Below are positions 1-7,989 of a stretch of 64,000 nt of DNA, piece by piece. The position numbers and the translations under genes were made by a program. The notes below the pieces were generated by a model. That model was not told where the DNA came from. It ran no database searches and saw nothing but the letters and a program-made list of their open reading frames with translations. Within the stretch, counting starts at the first letter, position 1. Every line of letters starts with the position of its first letter. Source of the stretch: Thiothrix phosphatis (GTDB taxonomy: Bacteria; Pseudomonadota; Gammaproteobacteria; Thiotrichales; Thiotrichaceae); assembly GCF_035668035.1 (NCBI RefSeq), contig NZ_JAYMYJ010000030.1, positions 1 through 64,000 on the forward strand, read 5' to 3'.

Positions 1-231
1 GCCAAGCCCCGCCACCGACAACGGCGTCTCCTGCGAATAGCGGTCGTTCTGCAACGCCAACTGCCGGTTCGCCAGCCCCTTGCCGGTGATGTCCAGCGGC
101 AACAGCGCCTCACGCCTGCGCATCTCATAATCCTGGTCCTGCTGCGCCCGCTGCTCGCGGTTCATCGTCAGCAAATCCTGCAACGCCAACCGCTGCCCAT
201 TGGCAAACCCACCCAACGCCAACCCATTCAT
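1..231 (-). CDS. Phage protein, 5' part only (runs off left edge)
   Basis: Open reading frame of 77 codons to the window edge with no stop. It begins MNGLALGGFANGQ and is rich in Gln, Leu and Arg, with a hydrophilic Gln/Arg/Glu stretch (residues about 24-45) that could be helical. The ATG overlaps the stop of the upstream gene as ATGA, so translation is probably coupled. Its position after the ejection-type protein at 472-1281 suggests another internal virion or DNA-injection protein, as in other short-tailed phages. That function is inferred from position only. The rest of the gene lies outside the window. Confidence 0.65.
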   Translation of the reverse strand, partial: MNGLALGGFANGQRLALQDLLTMNREQRAQQDQDYEMRRREALLPLDITGKGLANRQLALQNDRYSQETPLSVAGLG

Positions 232-389
232 TTCAGCAACCCATCAGGCGCAATGGCCTGGATAACAATAGACGCGACATATAGCATCAGGATACAAGCC
301 AAAAACCACAGCAACGGCTTCAATTCCCTAATCATTCTCAACAAATCCCTGCCTGTCACAGACAAGCGAAAGTTGCTATCATCATTCAT
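228..389 (-). CDS. Small single-span membrane protein (53 aa)
   Basis: The polypeptide starts MNDDSNFRLSV and carries one hydrophobic helix near residues 25-44 (WFLACILMLYVASIVIQAIA), with a charged N-terminal half. I chose the ATG at 389 because a GGGG purine stretch sits 6-10 bases upstream; longer versions start in the terminator-side leader. It lies just after a leftward terminator and overlaps the next gene by ATGA. A small phage membrane protein beside late genes could be a holin or injection accessory, but nothing in the sequence decides this. Confidence 0.55.
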   Translation of the reverse strand: MNDDSNFRLSVTGRDLLRMIRELKPLLWFLACILMLYVASIVIQAIAPDGLLK

Positions 390-414
390 GCAGTATCCCC
401 TTCGAACGTTACTG

Positions 415-456
415 CAAACAAAAAGCCCGGCCAGATTCACGCCTGACCGGGCTTTG
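415..456 (-). terminator. Leftward rho-independent terminator
   Basis: Inverted repeat with arms at 422-434 and 443-455 (core AAAGCCCGG against CCGGGCTTT), followed on the minus strand by a T-rich tail. It sits directly after the stop of the gene at 472-1281 and separates it from the 53-aa membrane protein gene. Confidence 0.8.
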
Positions 457-471
457 CCTTTTCAGGGCGCC

Positions 472-1281
472 CTACACCCCAAACATTGCGCCAAAGTTGT
501 TCCCGCCACCACCGCCAAAGCCGCCATTGCCACCACTGCCAAACGACAGCAAATTGCCGAAAACGGAAGTGTTTGGCATCGGCGACGGGTTGCGGTACTG
601 CTGCACAAGGTTCTGCGCATAGCCCTGCATCCCGCCCGGAATGCCCGCCCAAAACAGTTCACTGCCTGCCGTCTGCCCTGCCGCCTGCGCCTGCTGGCCA
701 TAACTGTTGCCCACCCCGGCCATGCCCGCCGCCGCGCCCGACATCATCCCAGACCCACGGTTCACCAGCCCGGCACCGTAATCCACCTGTTGGTTCCTGC
801 GGTTCCAATTCATGTCAAGCGCCTGCTGTCTGGCCTGGTTCTGCGCCGCCACCCGGCTGCCCGACAAAGCCAAGGCATCCTGCCCCTGCATCGCCAGCCA
901 GCGCCCATCCGCAGGCGACACCCCGGCACGCTCCAGGTTGCGCTGCGCCGAACCCAGCGCCAGCGCCTGGTTCCTGACAACGCCAGCATCCGCCACGGAA
1001 GCGTAATAATTCGGGTCAACGCCAGCCCGTGCCGCCTGAAGCTGTGAAAGCGCCAGCGGCTCATAATTCGCCGTGTACTGGTCAAAGAAATGCTGGCCCA
1101 TGTCGGCCTGCTGGTTGTAAAGGCGCGCCTGCGCCGCCAGCATCGCATCCTGCTGCGCACTGGCCTTGTTGGCTTGCGCCGTGGACTGTGCGCCATCGAC
1201 CAGGCCGCCCACCGCAGCCCCAACCCCCGGCATCCCAAAAGCCGACCCAACCAGCCCACCAATCGCCGAAAAAAGCCCCAT
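472..1281 (-). CDS. Internal virion / DNA ejection-type protein (269 aa)
   Basis: Starts MGLFSAIGGLVGSAFGMPGVGAAVGGLVDGAQ: a hydrophobic, Gly/Ala-rich amphipathic N-terminus as seen in phage ejection proteins that enter membranes. It continues with Gln/Ala-rich helical sequence (residues about 33-160) and ends in a Gly/Asn/Phe-rich low-complexity tail (about 240-269, GSGGNGGFGGGGGNNFGAMF). The composition and the position after the tail genes fit a DNA-transfer protein of a podovirus. No catalytic motif is visible. It is followed by a strong terminator, so it ends the main late transcript. Function is inferred from composition and synteny. Confidence 0.6.
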   Translation of the reverse strand: MGLFSAIGGLVGSAFGMPGVGAAVGGLVDGAQSTAQANKASAQQDAMLAAQARLYNQQADMGQHFFDQYTANYEPLALSQLQAARAGVDPNYYASVADAGVVRNQALALGSAQRNLERAGVSPADGRWLAMQGQDALALSGSRVAAQNQARQQALDMNWNRRNQQVDYGAGLVNRGSGMMSGAAAGMAGVGNSYGQQAQAAGQTAGSELFWAGIPGGMQGYAQNLVQQYRNPSPMPNTSVFGNLLSFGSGGNGGFGGGGGNNFGAMFGV

Positions 1282-1291
1282 GGCCAGCCCC

Positions 1292-1474
1292 TCACATCAG
1301 CCAGACGGCTGCGCCACCAATGGCCAGCCCACGGAAAAACGCACAACACGGGCAACCGTCAGTGCCAACGGTCGCAAACTGGAAAAACCCATACAAATGG
1401 TTGTGCAGCCAGGAATCATTTCCCATCCTGCACGGGCTTATCTTGCCGGGCAGGCTTCGTAACAATGCAAACAT
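1292..1474 (-). CDS. Possible small membrane protein (60 aa)
   Basis: A short reading frame fills the 300-bp gap between two clear genes and stops 11 bases before the next start. It begins MFALLRSLPGKISPC with a GGCGGGG stretch about 6-12 bases upstream, and ends in a hydrophobic segment (FFRGLAIGGAAVWLM). A longer 85-residue version from 1549 exists but lacks a good ribosome site. No family is recognised. It may be non-coding spacer; the main support is its position and lack of an alternative in the gap. Confidence 0.35.
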   Translation of the reverse strand: MFALLRSLPGKISPCRMGNDSWLHNHLYGFFQFATVGTDGCPCCAFFRGLAIGGAAVWLM

Positions 1475-1579
1475 AAGGCACCCCGCCTTTAATGACAGTG
1501 ATAGGGAAAACCTCGGCAGGCCGGGAAAACAGGGCGGCATTGCAGCCACCCCGCTTCCCGCTGCATTTCGCTTCAGGTT

Positions 1580-1996
1580 TCATGCTGTGGCCCCTTGGTT
1601 AAGCCGGTTGATGATCTCGGCCTGTTGGCCTTGGATATTCTTGGCGATGGCGGCCAGTGTGGCCACATCGCCAAGCAAATTGTTGTGCTCCCCCGCCAAT
1701 TGCAGGATCGCCGCCCGGTTCGCATTCGCCAGGGCTGAAATGCTGGCCGCATCCGCCGCCGTTGAGTCAGGCGGCAGTGTGAAATTGACTGCCGCCGCCT
1801 GTAGGGCAGCGTTGCCGGAAGAACGCAGCGGCAGCTTCGCCGCCTGTTGCGATGGTTGCGTTTGCGCAGTGGTTGCAGCCGCGCCATCAGGCAGCAGCCC
1901 AAACAGCGCAATCTGGTTCGCCCGCAGCGCTTGCAGGATTTGGCGCAGGTAAGCATCCGCCACCAGCGCCGGGTCAGGGATTGCAACCTGCTTCAT
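1580..1996 (-). CDS. Phage helical protein of unknown function (138 aa)
   Basis: Mostly Ala, Gln and Leu with long helix-forming stretches: residues about 10-30 (ALVADAYLRQILQALRANQ) and 90-135 (ISALANANRAAILQLAGEH, then AIAKNIQGQQAEIINRLNQ). This suggests a coiled-coil or helical-bundle virion component. The ATG shares its A with the stop of the large upstream gene (TGATG), a sign of translational coupling. Placed between the large tail protein and the ejection-type protein, it may be a tail or internal protein. No family is recognised. Confidence 0.6.
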   Translation of the reverse strand: MKQVAIPDPALVADAYLRQILQALRANQIALFGLLPDGAAATTAQTQPSQQAAKLPLRSSGNAALQAAAVNFTLPPDSTAADAASISALANANRAAILQLAGEHNNLLGDVATLAAIAKNIQGQQAEIINRLNQGATA

Positions 1997-3903
1997 CACA
2001 TCACCACATGCCCATCCGTCACCACCACACGATGCACCGCAAACAGGCTTTCAACACCCACCCGCCAATGCTTTGAGCGCGGCACGACAGGCAAATAAAA
2101 CGGCTCATCATCTTCCGTGTCATAACGGAACACCTCCCGCCCATCCGCCCACAGCTTGAGCGTGACCGGGTGGCTTTCCGCCTCAACCTTTGCCCGCACA
2201 AACGACACGGGACGCTGGTATTGGGTTTCCCCAGACAGCCAATCCATAACGGCCTTCATGCCCTGCCCATGCTTCCACAGCCGCCCATCCCCTGCCGTCC
2301 ACAAAGTGTCTGTATCGGTGTCCATCCAAAGGGCAGTGGGGAAATTGCTTTCCGTCGTCAGGATGTCATCACCACCCCGCATATGCAGCACAAAATGCAC
2401 CAGCCCGGAAACCACATGCAGCCGTCCCTTATGCCACCCTGACCGCATGGCCTGCGGCGAATGCCCCCGCCACTGCTCCGGCGTAATCAATTCCTCAGTG
2501 AACACCTCAGCCGACCCAGCCCGCACCACCACAAAGCCATTGGCTGACGCATACCCAACCCCATAAACCCCCATGTCCACGATGGAAAGCGCCGACAGGC
2601 AAGGCTCATACGCCCCCACCTTCGTCGCCGTCATCGCATCAGGCGAATAGCCCGTCACGATATAAGGGTGCTTCGTGGTCACCACCACCAGCGAGTTTTC
2701 AAACGCCCCGCAGATCCCCACAATGTCGCCATCTATTTTCGTCAGGGTATACTCAGCAGGCCACGCATGGGGCTGGTTCACCTCCGAAAACCACAACACA
2801 TTCCCAACGAACCCGGCCATGAACCCGTTCGGCATCCCCACAATGCCCTGCAAGCCATCCGGCGGCGCAAGCCAACTGGCCGAAGGCAACACCTCGCCCA
2901 GTTCAGTGTCCAGCTTGTTGTCGGTGTAACTTGCCTGCGTATCCGGGAATTCAGCCACAAAGCGGTATTGCCCGCCGCTGTCCGTCCGGTACAGCCTGAC
3001 CCTGTCCACATTGCCATGCGGTGACGGCACAAACCCCGACACCGCCACATCGTTGCCAGCCTCCACCAGCACCAGATCAGACGCATCCGACGGCTGCGAC
3101 TCCTCGCCCCACGCCGTCACATACGTATAAGCATACGCCCGCGTCAGGCTGGCACTGCTGGCCGCCGAATACGACAACTTCAACGCCATCAGCGACGGGT
3201 TGGCCTTCCCGTCATCATAGGCCGTGTCCGTACCCGAACTGCGGTCAAACAGCGAAGCAATCACCTGGTTGCCGTTCAGGTACAGGTCAGAGTTGCCCGC
3301 CCGGTAAGTGTTGCTGCTGTACGCAATGCCCAGCAGCTCCCCACCCTTCGACACCTCCACCGACACCCCGAATTCCGATTCAGCAGGCGCAGCAGTTCGC
3401 GCAAACGGAACGAAGGCATACTCCTTCCCGGCATCCACCACGGCAGGCACAATGCTGGCCTTGTCATACATCCCACCGTCAGCCCCTTCATAGAAGCCCG
3501 CAAAGCGGTAGGTGTAAGCGCCATAGTCAGTAGCCGACGCTGCCACGACGGGCGGGAATGCAGGCTTCACAATCCCAAGCTGGTAAGCCACGCCATCGCA
3601 GCCGCGCACCATCGGCGCACCATGCCCCGCAATATAAAGCCGCCCCCCCGTGTCGCCCGGCATCACCCGCTGCGCAAAGTACACCTTCCCCGGATATTGC
3701 AGCCACTGGCCGCAATGCCGGTAAATCGACTGGGTGCCCGCCAGCACCGCAACGCCCGCATCCAACGGCAAGCGTGACGGTTCAACATCCCCATGCAGCA
3801 GATAGGCATTCTCGGCGATGGTAGCCATCGAATCCCGCAGCAGGCGCGGCGAAGTCCGTGGGCTTAACCCATTGAATGCCCGCAGGTCGAAACCGTCCGC
3901 CAT
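1996..3903 (-). CDS. Large phage tail protein / stabilisation protein (635 aa)
   Basis: Long beta-rich protein without transmembrane segments. It begins MADGFDLRAFNGLSPRTSPRLL. The middle (about residues 265-340) contains a fibronectin-like pattern, YAYTYVTAWGEESQPS, followed by VRLYRT and YRFVAEFPDTQASYTD, as found in phage tail tubular or packaged-DNA stabilisation proteins. Later segments (FMAGFVGNVLWFSE, NSLVVVTTKHPYIVTGYSP) resemble beta-propeller blades of such proteins. It follows the connector genes, so a tail-hub or tail-stabilisation role is likely. The assignment rests on repeat style and gene order, not on a motif that is unique to one family. Confidence 0.65.
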   Translation of the reverse strand: MADGFDLRAFNGLSPRTSPRLLRDSMATIAENAYLLHGDVEPSRLPLDAGVAVLAGTQSIYRHCGQWLQYPGKVYFAQRVMPGDTGGRLYIAGHGAPMVRGCDGVAYQLGIVKPAFPPVVAASATDYGAYTYRFAGFYEGADGGMYDKASIVPAVVDAGKEYAFVPFARTAAPAESEFGVSVEVSKGGELLGIAYSSNTYRAGNSDLYLNGNQVIASLFDRSSGTDTAYDDGKANPSLMALKLSYSAASSASLTRAYAYTYVTAWGEESQPSDASDLVLVEAGNDVAVSGFVPSPHGNVDRVRLYRTDSGGQYRFVAEFPDTQASYTDNKLDTELGEVLPSASWLAPPDGLQGIVGMPNGFMAGFVGNVLWFSEVNQPHAWPAEYTLTKIDGDIVGICGAFENSLVVVTTKHPYIVTGYSPDAMTATKVGAYEPCLSALSIVDMGVYGVGYASANGFVVVRAGSAEVFTEELITPEQWRGHSPQAMRSGWHKGRLHVVSGLVHFVLHMRGGDDILTTESNFPTALWMDTDTDTLWTAGDGRLWKHGQGMKAVMDWLSGETQYQRPVSFVRAKVEAESHPVTLKLWADGREVFRYDTEDDEPFYLPVVPRSKHWRVGVESLFAVHRVVVTDGHVVM

Positions 3904-3904
3904 C

Positions 3905-4333
3905 TCAGAACGTCAACTGGATGACGTTGCCGGTCGCATTCCAGGGGTTCTCGCAGGGGTTGTCAGTCCCTGCCGCACAGATTTCGCGCGTCTTCACCCC
4001 ATCCTTGATCGCGGACGCCAGCATTTGCGCCGTGGCAGGCTCGTAATACACCAGGTCCCCCATGCGGAAATCCATCTGCAAGCGGTAGCACTGGTCATTG
4101 GTGCGCTCCACCCCCCACTTGTCGCCGTTGGTGTTGACCACCTTCAGCACCTCCTTGTAAACGCCATTGCAACCCGTCGCAGGCCTGACCAGCGTCACAA
4201 AGAAATAGTCGCCGCTATCCGGCTGCACCGACGGGAAACAGGTGGTCCCGGCAACAATGATGAGGTTTTCGTTGGCATAGAAATCCGCCCGCAGCTTCGT
4301 CTGCGCCGGGTCAGAAACAAGCACCTTGCCCAT
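3905..4333 (-). CDS. Phage structural protein of unknown function (142 aa)
   Basis: Beta-rich soluble protein starting MGKVLVSDPAQTKLRADFY and containing five to six Cys (around residues 32, 54, 82, 118 and 126). It ends NVIQLTF, the same last residues seen in the repeat fibre gene at 11636-12409 (FIQLTF). Its leader contains AAGGAG about 8 bases before the ATG. It sits between the His-rich gene and the 635-aa tail protein, with only a 1-base gap to the latter. Probably a head-tail or tail component. Confidence 0.6.
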   Translation of the reverse strand: MGKVLVSDPAQTKLRADFYANENLIIVAGTTCFPSVQPDSGDYFFVTLVRPATGCNGVYKEVLKVVNTNGDKWGVERTNDQCYRLQMDFRMGDLVYYEPATAQMLASAIKDGVKTREICAAGTDNPCENPWNATGNVIQLTF

Positions 4334-4335
4334 GT

Positions 4336-4542
4336 CTAAAACTCCTTGGCACAGCCGCAGCCGTGCTTATGATGGTGGCCATGTGGGTGGCACCCACAAC
4401 CCGGCACGCTATGCAGCGTGCCGCCATGGTGGTGATGGTGCGCCGCGCACGCCTCGCCACCCGGCAACCCGTAATGCAGCACCACATCATGGTGGTGCAC
4501 CTCCGGGTAAGCGGGCAGCACATGGCAGTGTTCCGGGCTCAT
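4336..4542 (-). CDS. His/Cys-rich small protein (68 aa)
   Basis: The predicted protein has 18 His and 6 Cys in 68 residues: an HHH cluster near residue 16, HHHHH near 35, and a C-terminal part with two GCGC pairs around HPHGHHHKHG. Such a composition suggests tight binding of Zn, Ni, Cu or Fe. No family is recognised. The two other reading frames over this stretch are also open, so frame choice is not absolute; this one ends 2 bases before the next start and has the coherent metal-ligand pattern. No clear ribosome site precedes the ATG. About 150 bases upstream (4543-4690) hold no convincing gene. Confidence 0.5.
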   Translation of the reverse strand: MSPEHCHVLPAYPEVHHHDVVLHYGLPGGEACAAHHHHHGGTLHSVPGCGCHPHGHHHKHGCGCAKEF

Positions 4543-4690
4543 GGTGGACGTGGTGGACAGGCAGCATCATCGTATGCGGCAAACGGTGGCCAGGCCGGAA
4601 CCCACAACCCTGCACAACTTTCAAAACACGCGGCCTGCACTCCACAAGCGCGTAATGGTTAAATGTCTGCATTGAATATCCCCAAAAATG

Positions 4691-5068
4691 TCAGGCGTCG
4701 CCCAACTCAAACAAGACCAACCCATCCACCGGCATTTCCGCCCCGTGGAAGAGCAAGATGATTTGCGCCTCATACAGCCCATCAGGCCAAGCGTCAGTGC
4801 AAGGCGTCTCCAGCAGCACCGCCTGCTCCCCGAACATCAGCGTCGCGTCAAGGTCAAGCGGGAAACGTTGCGCCACCACCTCACCCCGGCAACCGCAAGC
4901 CGGGAAATGCTGCACAACATCGCCATGACGGCCATCCCCGCACGGCTGCAACCAGCCACGCGGCGCAATGCGCACCCTGGCCGCCATCCCCTCCAGCAGG
5001 TCAACATCCCCCAGGCAAAACACCGTCTGCGGCTCCACAAACCGCAGCCCCTCATTGATCACACCCAT
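4691..5068 (-). CDS. Phage head-tail region protein (125 aa)
   Basis: Soluble protein starting MGVINEGLRFVEPQTVFCLG with a Cys-containing loop in the middle (VQHFPACGCRGEVVAQRF, residues about 52-69) and an alternating hydrophobic C-terminus that looks beta-rich (AQIILLFHGAEMPVDGLVLFELG). It overlaps the end of the upstream gene by 10 bases, as part of a tightly packed block of connector genes. Probably a head-tail joining or tail completion protein; no family recognised. Confidence 0.6.
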   Translation of the reverse strand: MGVINEGLRFVEPQTVFCLGDVDLLEGMAARVRIAPRGWLQPCGDGRHGDVVQHFPACGCRGEVVAQRFPLDLDATLMFGEQAVLLETPCTDAWPDGLYEAQIILLFHGAEMPVDGLVLFELGDA

Positions 5069-5616
5069 CTCAACCCCCGCATCCGTGGCATATCCTCACC
5101 CCCCTGCAACCTGCCCATTGCCGCCCTGTCCGCCACCAGCAGCGCCTTCGCCGCCTGATACAACGCCAGGAATGACCCCGCCAGCGCCGGGTTGCTCCAG
5201 CGCTGCTGCGGCACCAGCAACAAACGCGACAACGCAAAGTTGACCACCGCATCCTGCAAGTTTTGCGGCGCATCCAGCAGCCCACTGGCCGCCACCTGCA
5301 CTTCAAGCGCCAGCTCAAGCCCGCTTTCATCCGGCGCATCCAGCAAGCGGACACCACAGCCAGATTCCCGGTACGCCACCACCCGCCCATCCAGGCGCAC
5401 CCACAGCACCCCGGCCACCGCCCGCCCGGCAGGCGCATCAACCGGGTATTCAGCCTGCCCGGCCCGCGTCATCAGCCTGCGCGTGTGCGAATCAAGACCC
5501 GCATCGCCCGCCACCGTGCGCAACGCCTGCTCAAGGTATTGCCGCGCCAGCAATGTCGGGCACTCCGGCGCATGCACCAGCACCTCATCCAGCGCCAACT
5601 CCAGCCAGCCGCTCAT
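5059..5616 (-). CDS. Phage structural protein, connector block (185 aa)
   Basis: Starts MSGWLELALDEVLVHAPECP at an ATG that overlaps the preceding stop (ATGA); longer upstream extensions would run through the upstream gene. The first third is helical with repeated Arg/Leu (YLEQALRTVAGDAGLDSHTRR). The C-terminal third is again helical (SRLLLVPQQRW, FLALYQAAKALLVADRAAM). It contains a central beta segment (AGVLWVRLDGRVVAYRE). The order capsid, small proteins, 220-aa adaptor, then this gene fits a head-tail connector role. No exact family is recognised. Confidence 0.6.
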   Translation of the reverse strand: MSGWLELALDEVLVHAPECPTLLARQYLEQALRTVAGDAGLDSHTRRLMTRAGQAEYPVDAPAGRAVAGVLWVRLDGRVVAYRESGCGVRLLDAPDESGLELALEVQVAASGLLDAPQNLQDAVVNFALSRLLLVPQQRWSNPALAGSFLALYQAAKALLVADRAAMGRLQGGEDMPRMRGLRWV

Positions 5617-6275
5617 GCCGACCTCTGCCGGTCGTAATGGGTCACGGCTGGCGGCTTGTCCCGCCCGCCCGCCGCCCTGATGCCAACCTTCTGTGCAAAC
5701 GACTGCGCAAACACCGCCGCCACATTGGCATTGTCGGCATATTCCGCATCCTTCGCATAAGCCGCCGACACCACATAATCCACCAGCGCCGACCGGTACG
5801 AATCCGGCACCACCAGCCTGTCCCCCATGCCGCCGACCTCTGGCTGGAACACCGACACATAAGCCAGCACCTGCACCCCCTGGCGCGGCCACGGGTACAC
5901 ATAAAAATCCGTCCCAACCGCATCATCCAGCCAGTAATCCCACACCTCGCGCGAATCCCGGTAAGGCGCATACAGCGCAGACACAGAATGCAGCGCATGC
6001 CGGTCAGCCCGGTTGATGCGCCTGCCCGCCGTGCCATCAGCCTGCACATTGCACTCCAGCCGCAACAACTGGCGCACCCCATCCGGCACCACCTGCCGGT
6101 TGGCGCCCACCAGCACCAAGGCGCGGTGTTCCGCCGCATCCTCAGGCCGCGCATCGCCGACCGCATCCACGCCATCCTGCAACCACTGCAACAGCTCGGC
6201 GTCCGGCCAACGCTGCGGGCTTGTCCCATCCCGCAGCGTCACCCTCACACGGGCCAGCACATCACCCGCCAGCAC
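5613..6275 (-). CDS. Phage head-tail adaptor-like protein (220 aa)
   Basis: Begins with a helical segment, VLARVRVTLRDGTSPQRWPDAELLQWLQDGVDAV, that is typical of head-tail adaptor proteins which bind under the portal ring. It then has a beta-rich middle with YPWPRQGVQVLAYVSVFQPEV and a C-terminal helical part (YRSALVDYVVSAAYAKDAEYADNANVAAVFAQSF) resembling the adaptor C-terminal helices. The start codon is GTG and overlaps the upstream gene by 14 bases. In the virion it would join portal to tail. The family resemblance is from pattern reading only. Confidence 0.7.
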   Translation of the reverse strand: MLAGDVLARVRVTLRDGTSPQRWPDAELLQWLQDGVDAVGDARPEDAAEHRALVLVGANRQVVPDGVRQLLRLECNVQADGTAGRRINRADRHALHSVSALYAPYRDSREVWDYWLDDAVGTDFYVYPWPRQGVQVLAYVSVFQPEVGGMGDRLVVPDSYRSALVDYVVSAAYAKDAEYADNANVAAVFAQSFAQKVGIRAAGGRDKPPAVTHYDRQRSA

Positions 6276-6486
6276 GCTTTTTCCCCGCCGGTTTCACCGC
6301 ATCCTCCGGCACCGCCCCAGGCGCAGCGCCCGCCACCACCGCCACATCATCAGGCGCTTCGGCATCAGCAGGCACCACAAACAGCTCCGCCCCTTTCGGC
6401 AAAGCCATCCCCGGCGAAAACCCATGCACCACCCCATTGGCCGCCCGCACCCAAGTGCCAGGCGGAAACGCATCACCAGCAGCCAT
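6262..6486 (-). CDS. Small phage protein, Pro/Ala-rich tail (74 aa)
   Basis: Starts MAAGDAFPPGTWVRAANGVV and ends in a Pro/Ala/Lys-rich tail (APGAVPEDAVKPAGKKRAGG). The N-terminal half (PPGTWVRAANGVVHGFSPG) vaguely recalls the module PxGTxVxGxDGxxYxL repeated in the fibre genes at 10.2-12.4 kb. A GGTGGGGGTTGAGC leader precedes the ATG, which lies 2 bases after the upstream stop. It may be a head completion or decoration protein. Function unknown. Confidence 0.55.
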   Translation of the reverse strand: MAAGDAFPPGTWVRAANGVVHGFSPGMALPKGAELFVVPADAEAPDDVAVVAGAAPGAVPEDAVKPAGKKRAGG

Positions 6487-6488
6487 GC

Positions 6489-6923
6489 TCAACCCCCACC
6501 GAAGCGTGAACCCATCGGCGTCACATCCGCCAGCCACAACGCCACGCCCAGGATCCCCTCATTGGCATCCGCCCCAAACGTCACATAGACCGGCGTGCCC
6601 ACCGTGATGAACTCACGCACATCCTTGAAGCCCTTCACATTCCGGCCAACGGACAGGTCAGAACTGAAATACCTGTCCGGGTCAGCCTCCGTCCCCACCA
6701 TGAACGGCACAGGCGTGGCGGAAGGCACCTCCACAATGAACGACGCCCAATCGATGAAATGACCCGGCATCAGCAAGGTCTCCGTCAACTGGAACCTCTC
6801 CCCCGCCTTCGCCGGGTGCTTGCAGAAATTCCGCACCCAATCCGCCCGCCCCGCAATCGTCCCGTAAGCCGGGATCGGCGGGTCACACGCAAACTGGCAA
6901 GGGTCACTTTGGCAACAACTCAT
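6489..6923 (-). CDS. Phage head-associated protein (144 aa)
   Basis: Begins MSCCQSDPCQFACDPPIPAYGT with four Cys among the first 13 residues, then a mainly beta-rich domain (residues about 45-144) ending in GSRFGGG. It is the first gene after the terminator that follows the capsid, and it has the same strong leader as the capsid gene (GAGAGG within a T-rich stretch). High expression and position suggest a decoration or head-completion protein. The N-terminal Cys cluster could bind metal or form disulfides; this is inference. Confidence 0.6.
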   Translation of the reverse strand: MSCCQSDPCQFACDPPIPAYGTIAGRADWVRNFCKHPAKAGERFQLTETLLMPGHFIDWASFIVEVPSATPVPFMVGTEADPDRYFSSDLSVGRNVKGFKDVREFITVGTPVYVTFGADANEGILGVALWLADVTPMGSRFGGG

Positions 6924-6937
6924 ATCTAAAACCTCTC

Positions 6938-6966
6938 AAAAAAAGGCCGGGCATGTCCCGGCCAAA
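6938..6966 (-). terminator. Leftward terminator after capsid gene
   Basis: Arms GGCCGGG (6945-6951) and CCCGGCC (6957-6963) with a four- to five-base loop, followed on the minus strand by seven T. It lies between the capsid stop at 6996 and the next start at 6923, and also supplies the T-rich leader of that next gene. Partial read-through would set the capsid in excess over downstream proteins. Confidence 0.85.
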
Positions 6967-6995
6967 CTTGCTCCCAACAAGCAAACAATCAGGTG

Positions 6996-7967
6996 TCAGC
7001 CCTTGGCCACACGCGCCAAGGCCAAATATTCCGGGTTCGTCACCATCCAGTCATACACTTGCAGGCCCCGGTAAATGTCCCCGAACGTCTCCTGTGAGCG
7101 CAACTTGCTCTCCGTCTTGGTCAACTGGGTGGCAAACGTGATGGCCGAGGTATGCCCCGCCACAATGTCAAACACGCGGCTGCCGCCCACATCGTAGTTG
7201 CGCACCAAGTTGGACATATAGACCTCCATGCCGTCGATCATGCCAATCTTGCCATTGCGCAACGGCGACTTGCTTTCACCCATCGCCGACGCATCCTGAA
7301 AACGCGGGTGCTTCAGCACCAAGTTCTTCAGCCACTGCGGGATCACCACAAACAGGTTGCCGCCGTCGTTCGGCACATCGCGCTCCTCCAGCGTGCTCAT
7401 CAGGTCGATCAGCACATTGATCGCCGAGTTGTCGCAATCATTGCCGCCACACGACAGCACCAGCGGGTTGTAGCCGCCCACGCCCGCCCCGCCCAGGTCA
7501 TAAGCGCCCGACACAGCGCCCGCCGCACACCCCTGGTTGCACGGGTCAACATGGAACGGCAAATCACACAGCAACTCCGTGTCGATGCGCTTGGCGCCGG
7601 AATGGGAAGACTTCTTGATAGCCTTCATCGGCAACGACTTCTCAGCCCGCTGCGCCATGTCAACGTCATCATCCACGAACATGAAATAATGGGCGCGGTC
7701 CACATCCATCACCACCGGCTCACTTTCCAGCTTGCCGGTCAGCTCCAGCTTCTGCCCCTTGTGGTATTTCGCCCACTGGATGTCAGGCACACGCGGGATG
7801 AACACCTTATCCCCCTTCTGCCTGATCTCCCCCTCAAAATCCGTGTTGGTGATGGAAGACGCCACCGTCAGCGTATAAAATTCATGCAGCCACTTGCCGC
7901 TCCACACCTCGGGGATATAGCCGCTGGCCTTCTGGTCTTGAAAGCCCGGCGCGCGTTGTACAGTCAT
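6996..7967 (-). CDS. Major capsid protein (323 aa)
   Basis: Forms the head shell. The pattern fits the P22/BPP-1-type coat proteins: an N-terminal arm (SGYIPEVWSGKWLHEFYTLTVASSITNTDFEGEI), a beta-rich domain (VFIPRVPDIQWAKY), a central helix with charged residues (DDDVDMAQRAEKSLPMKAIKKS), and the C-terminal part with SKSPLRNGKIGMIDGMEVYMSN and SQETFGDIYRGLQVYDWMV. It has several Cys in an inserted loop (residues about 131-166). It directly follows the scaffold gene and precedes a terminator, as usual for a highly expressed coat gene. The leader has GAGAGG 8-10 bases before the ATG. Confidence 0.88.
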   Translation of the reverse strand: MTVQRAPGFQDQKASGYIPEVWSGKWLHEFYTLTVASSITNTDFEGEIRQKGDKVFIPRVPDIQWAKYHKGQKLELTGKLESEPVVMDVDRAHYFMFVDDDVDMAQRAEKSLPMKAIKKSSHSGAKRIDTELLCDLPFHVDPCNQGCAAGAVSGAYDLGGAGVGGYNPLVLSCGGNDCDNSAINVLIDLMSTLEERDVPNDGGNLFVVIPQWLKNLVLKHPRFQDASAMGESKSPLRNGKIGMIDGMEVYMSNLVRNYDVGGSRVFDIVAGHTSAITFATQLTKTESKLRSQETFGDIYRGLQVYDWMVTNPEYLALARVAKG

Positions 7968-7989
7968 GCTAAAAACCTCTCAAAAAACG

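Noticed and set aside
253..1047. Long plus-strand reading frames over the late genes
   Set aside because: They mirror real minus-strand genes, are Pro/His/Arg-rich, have no ribosome sites and no family pattern.
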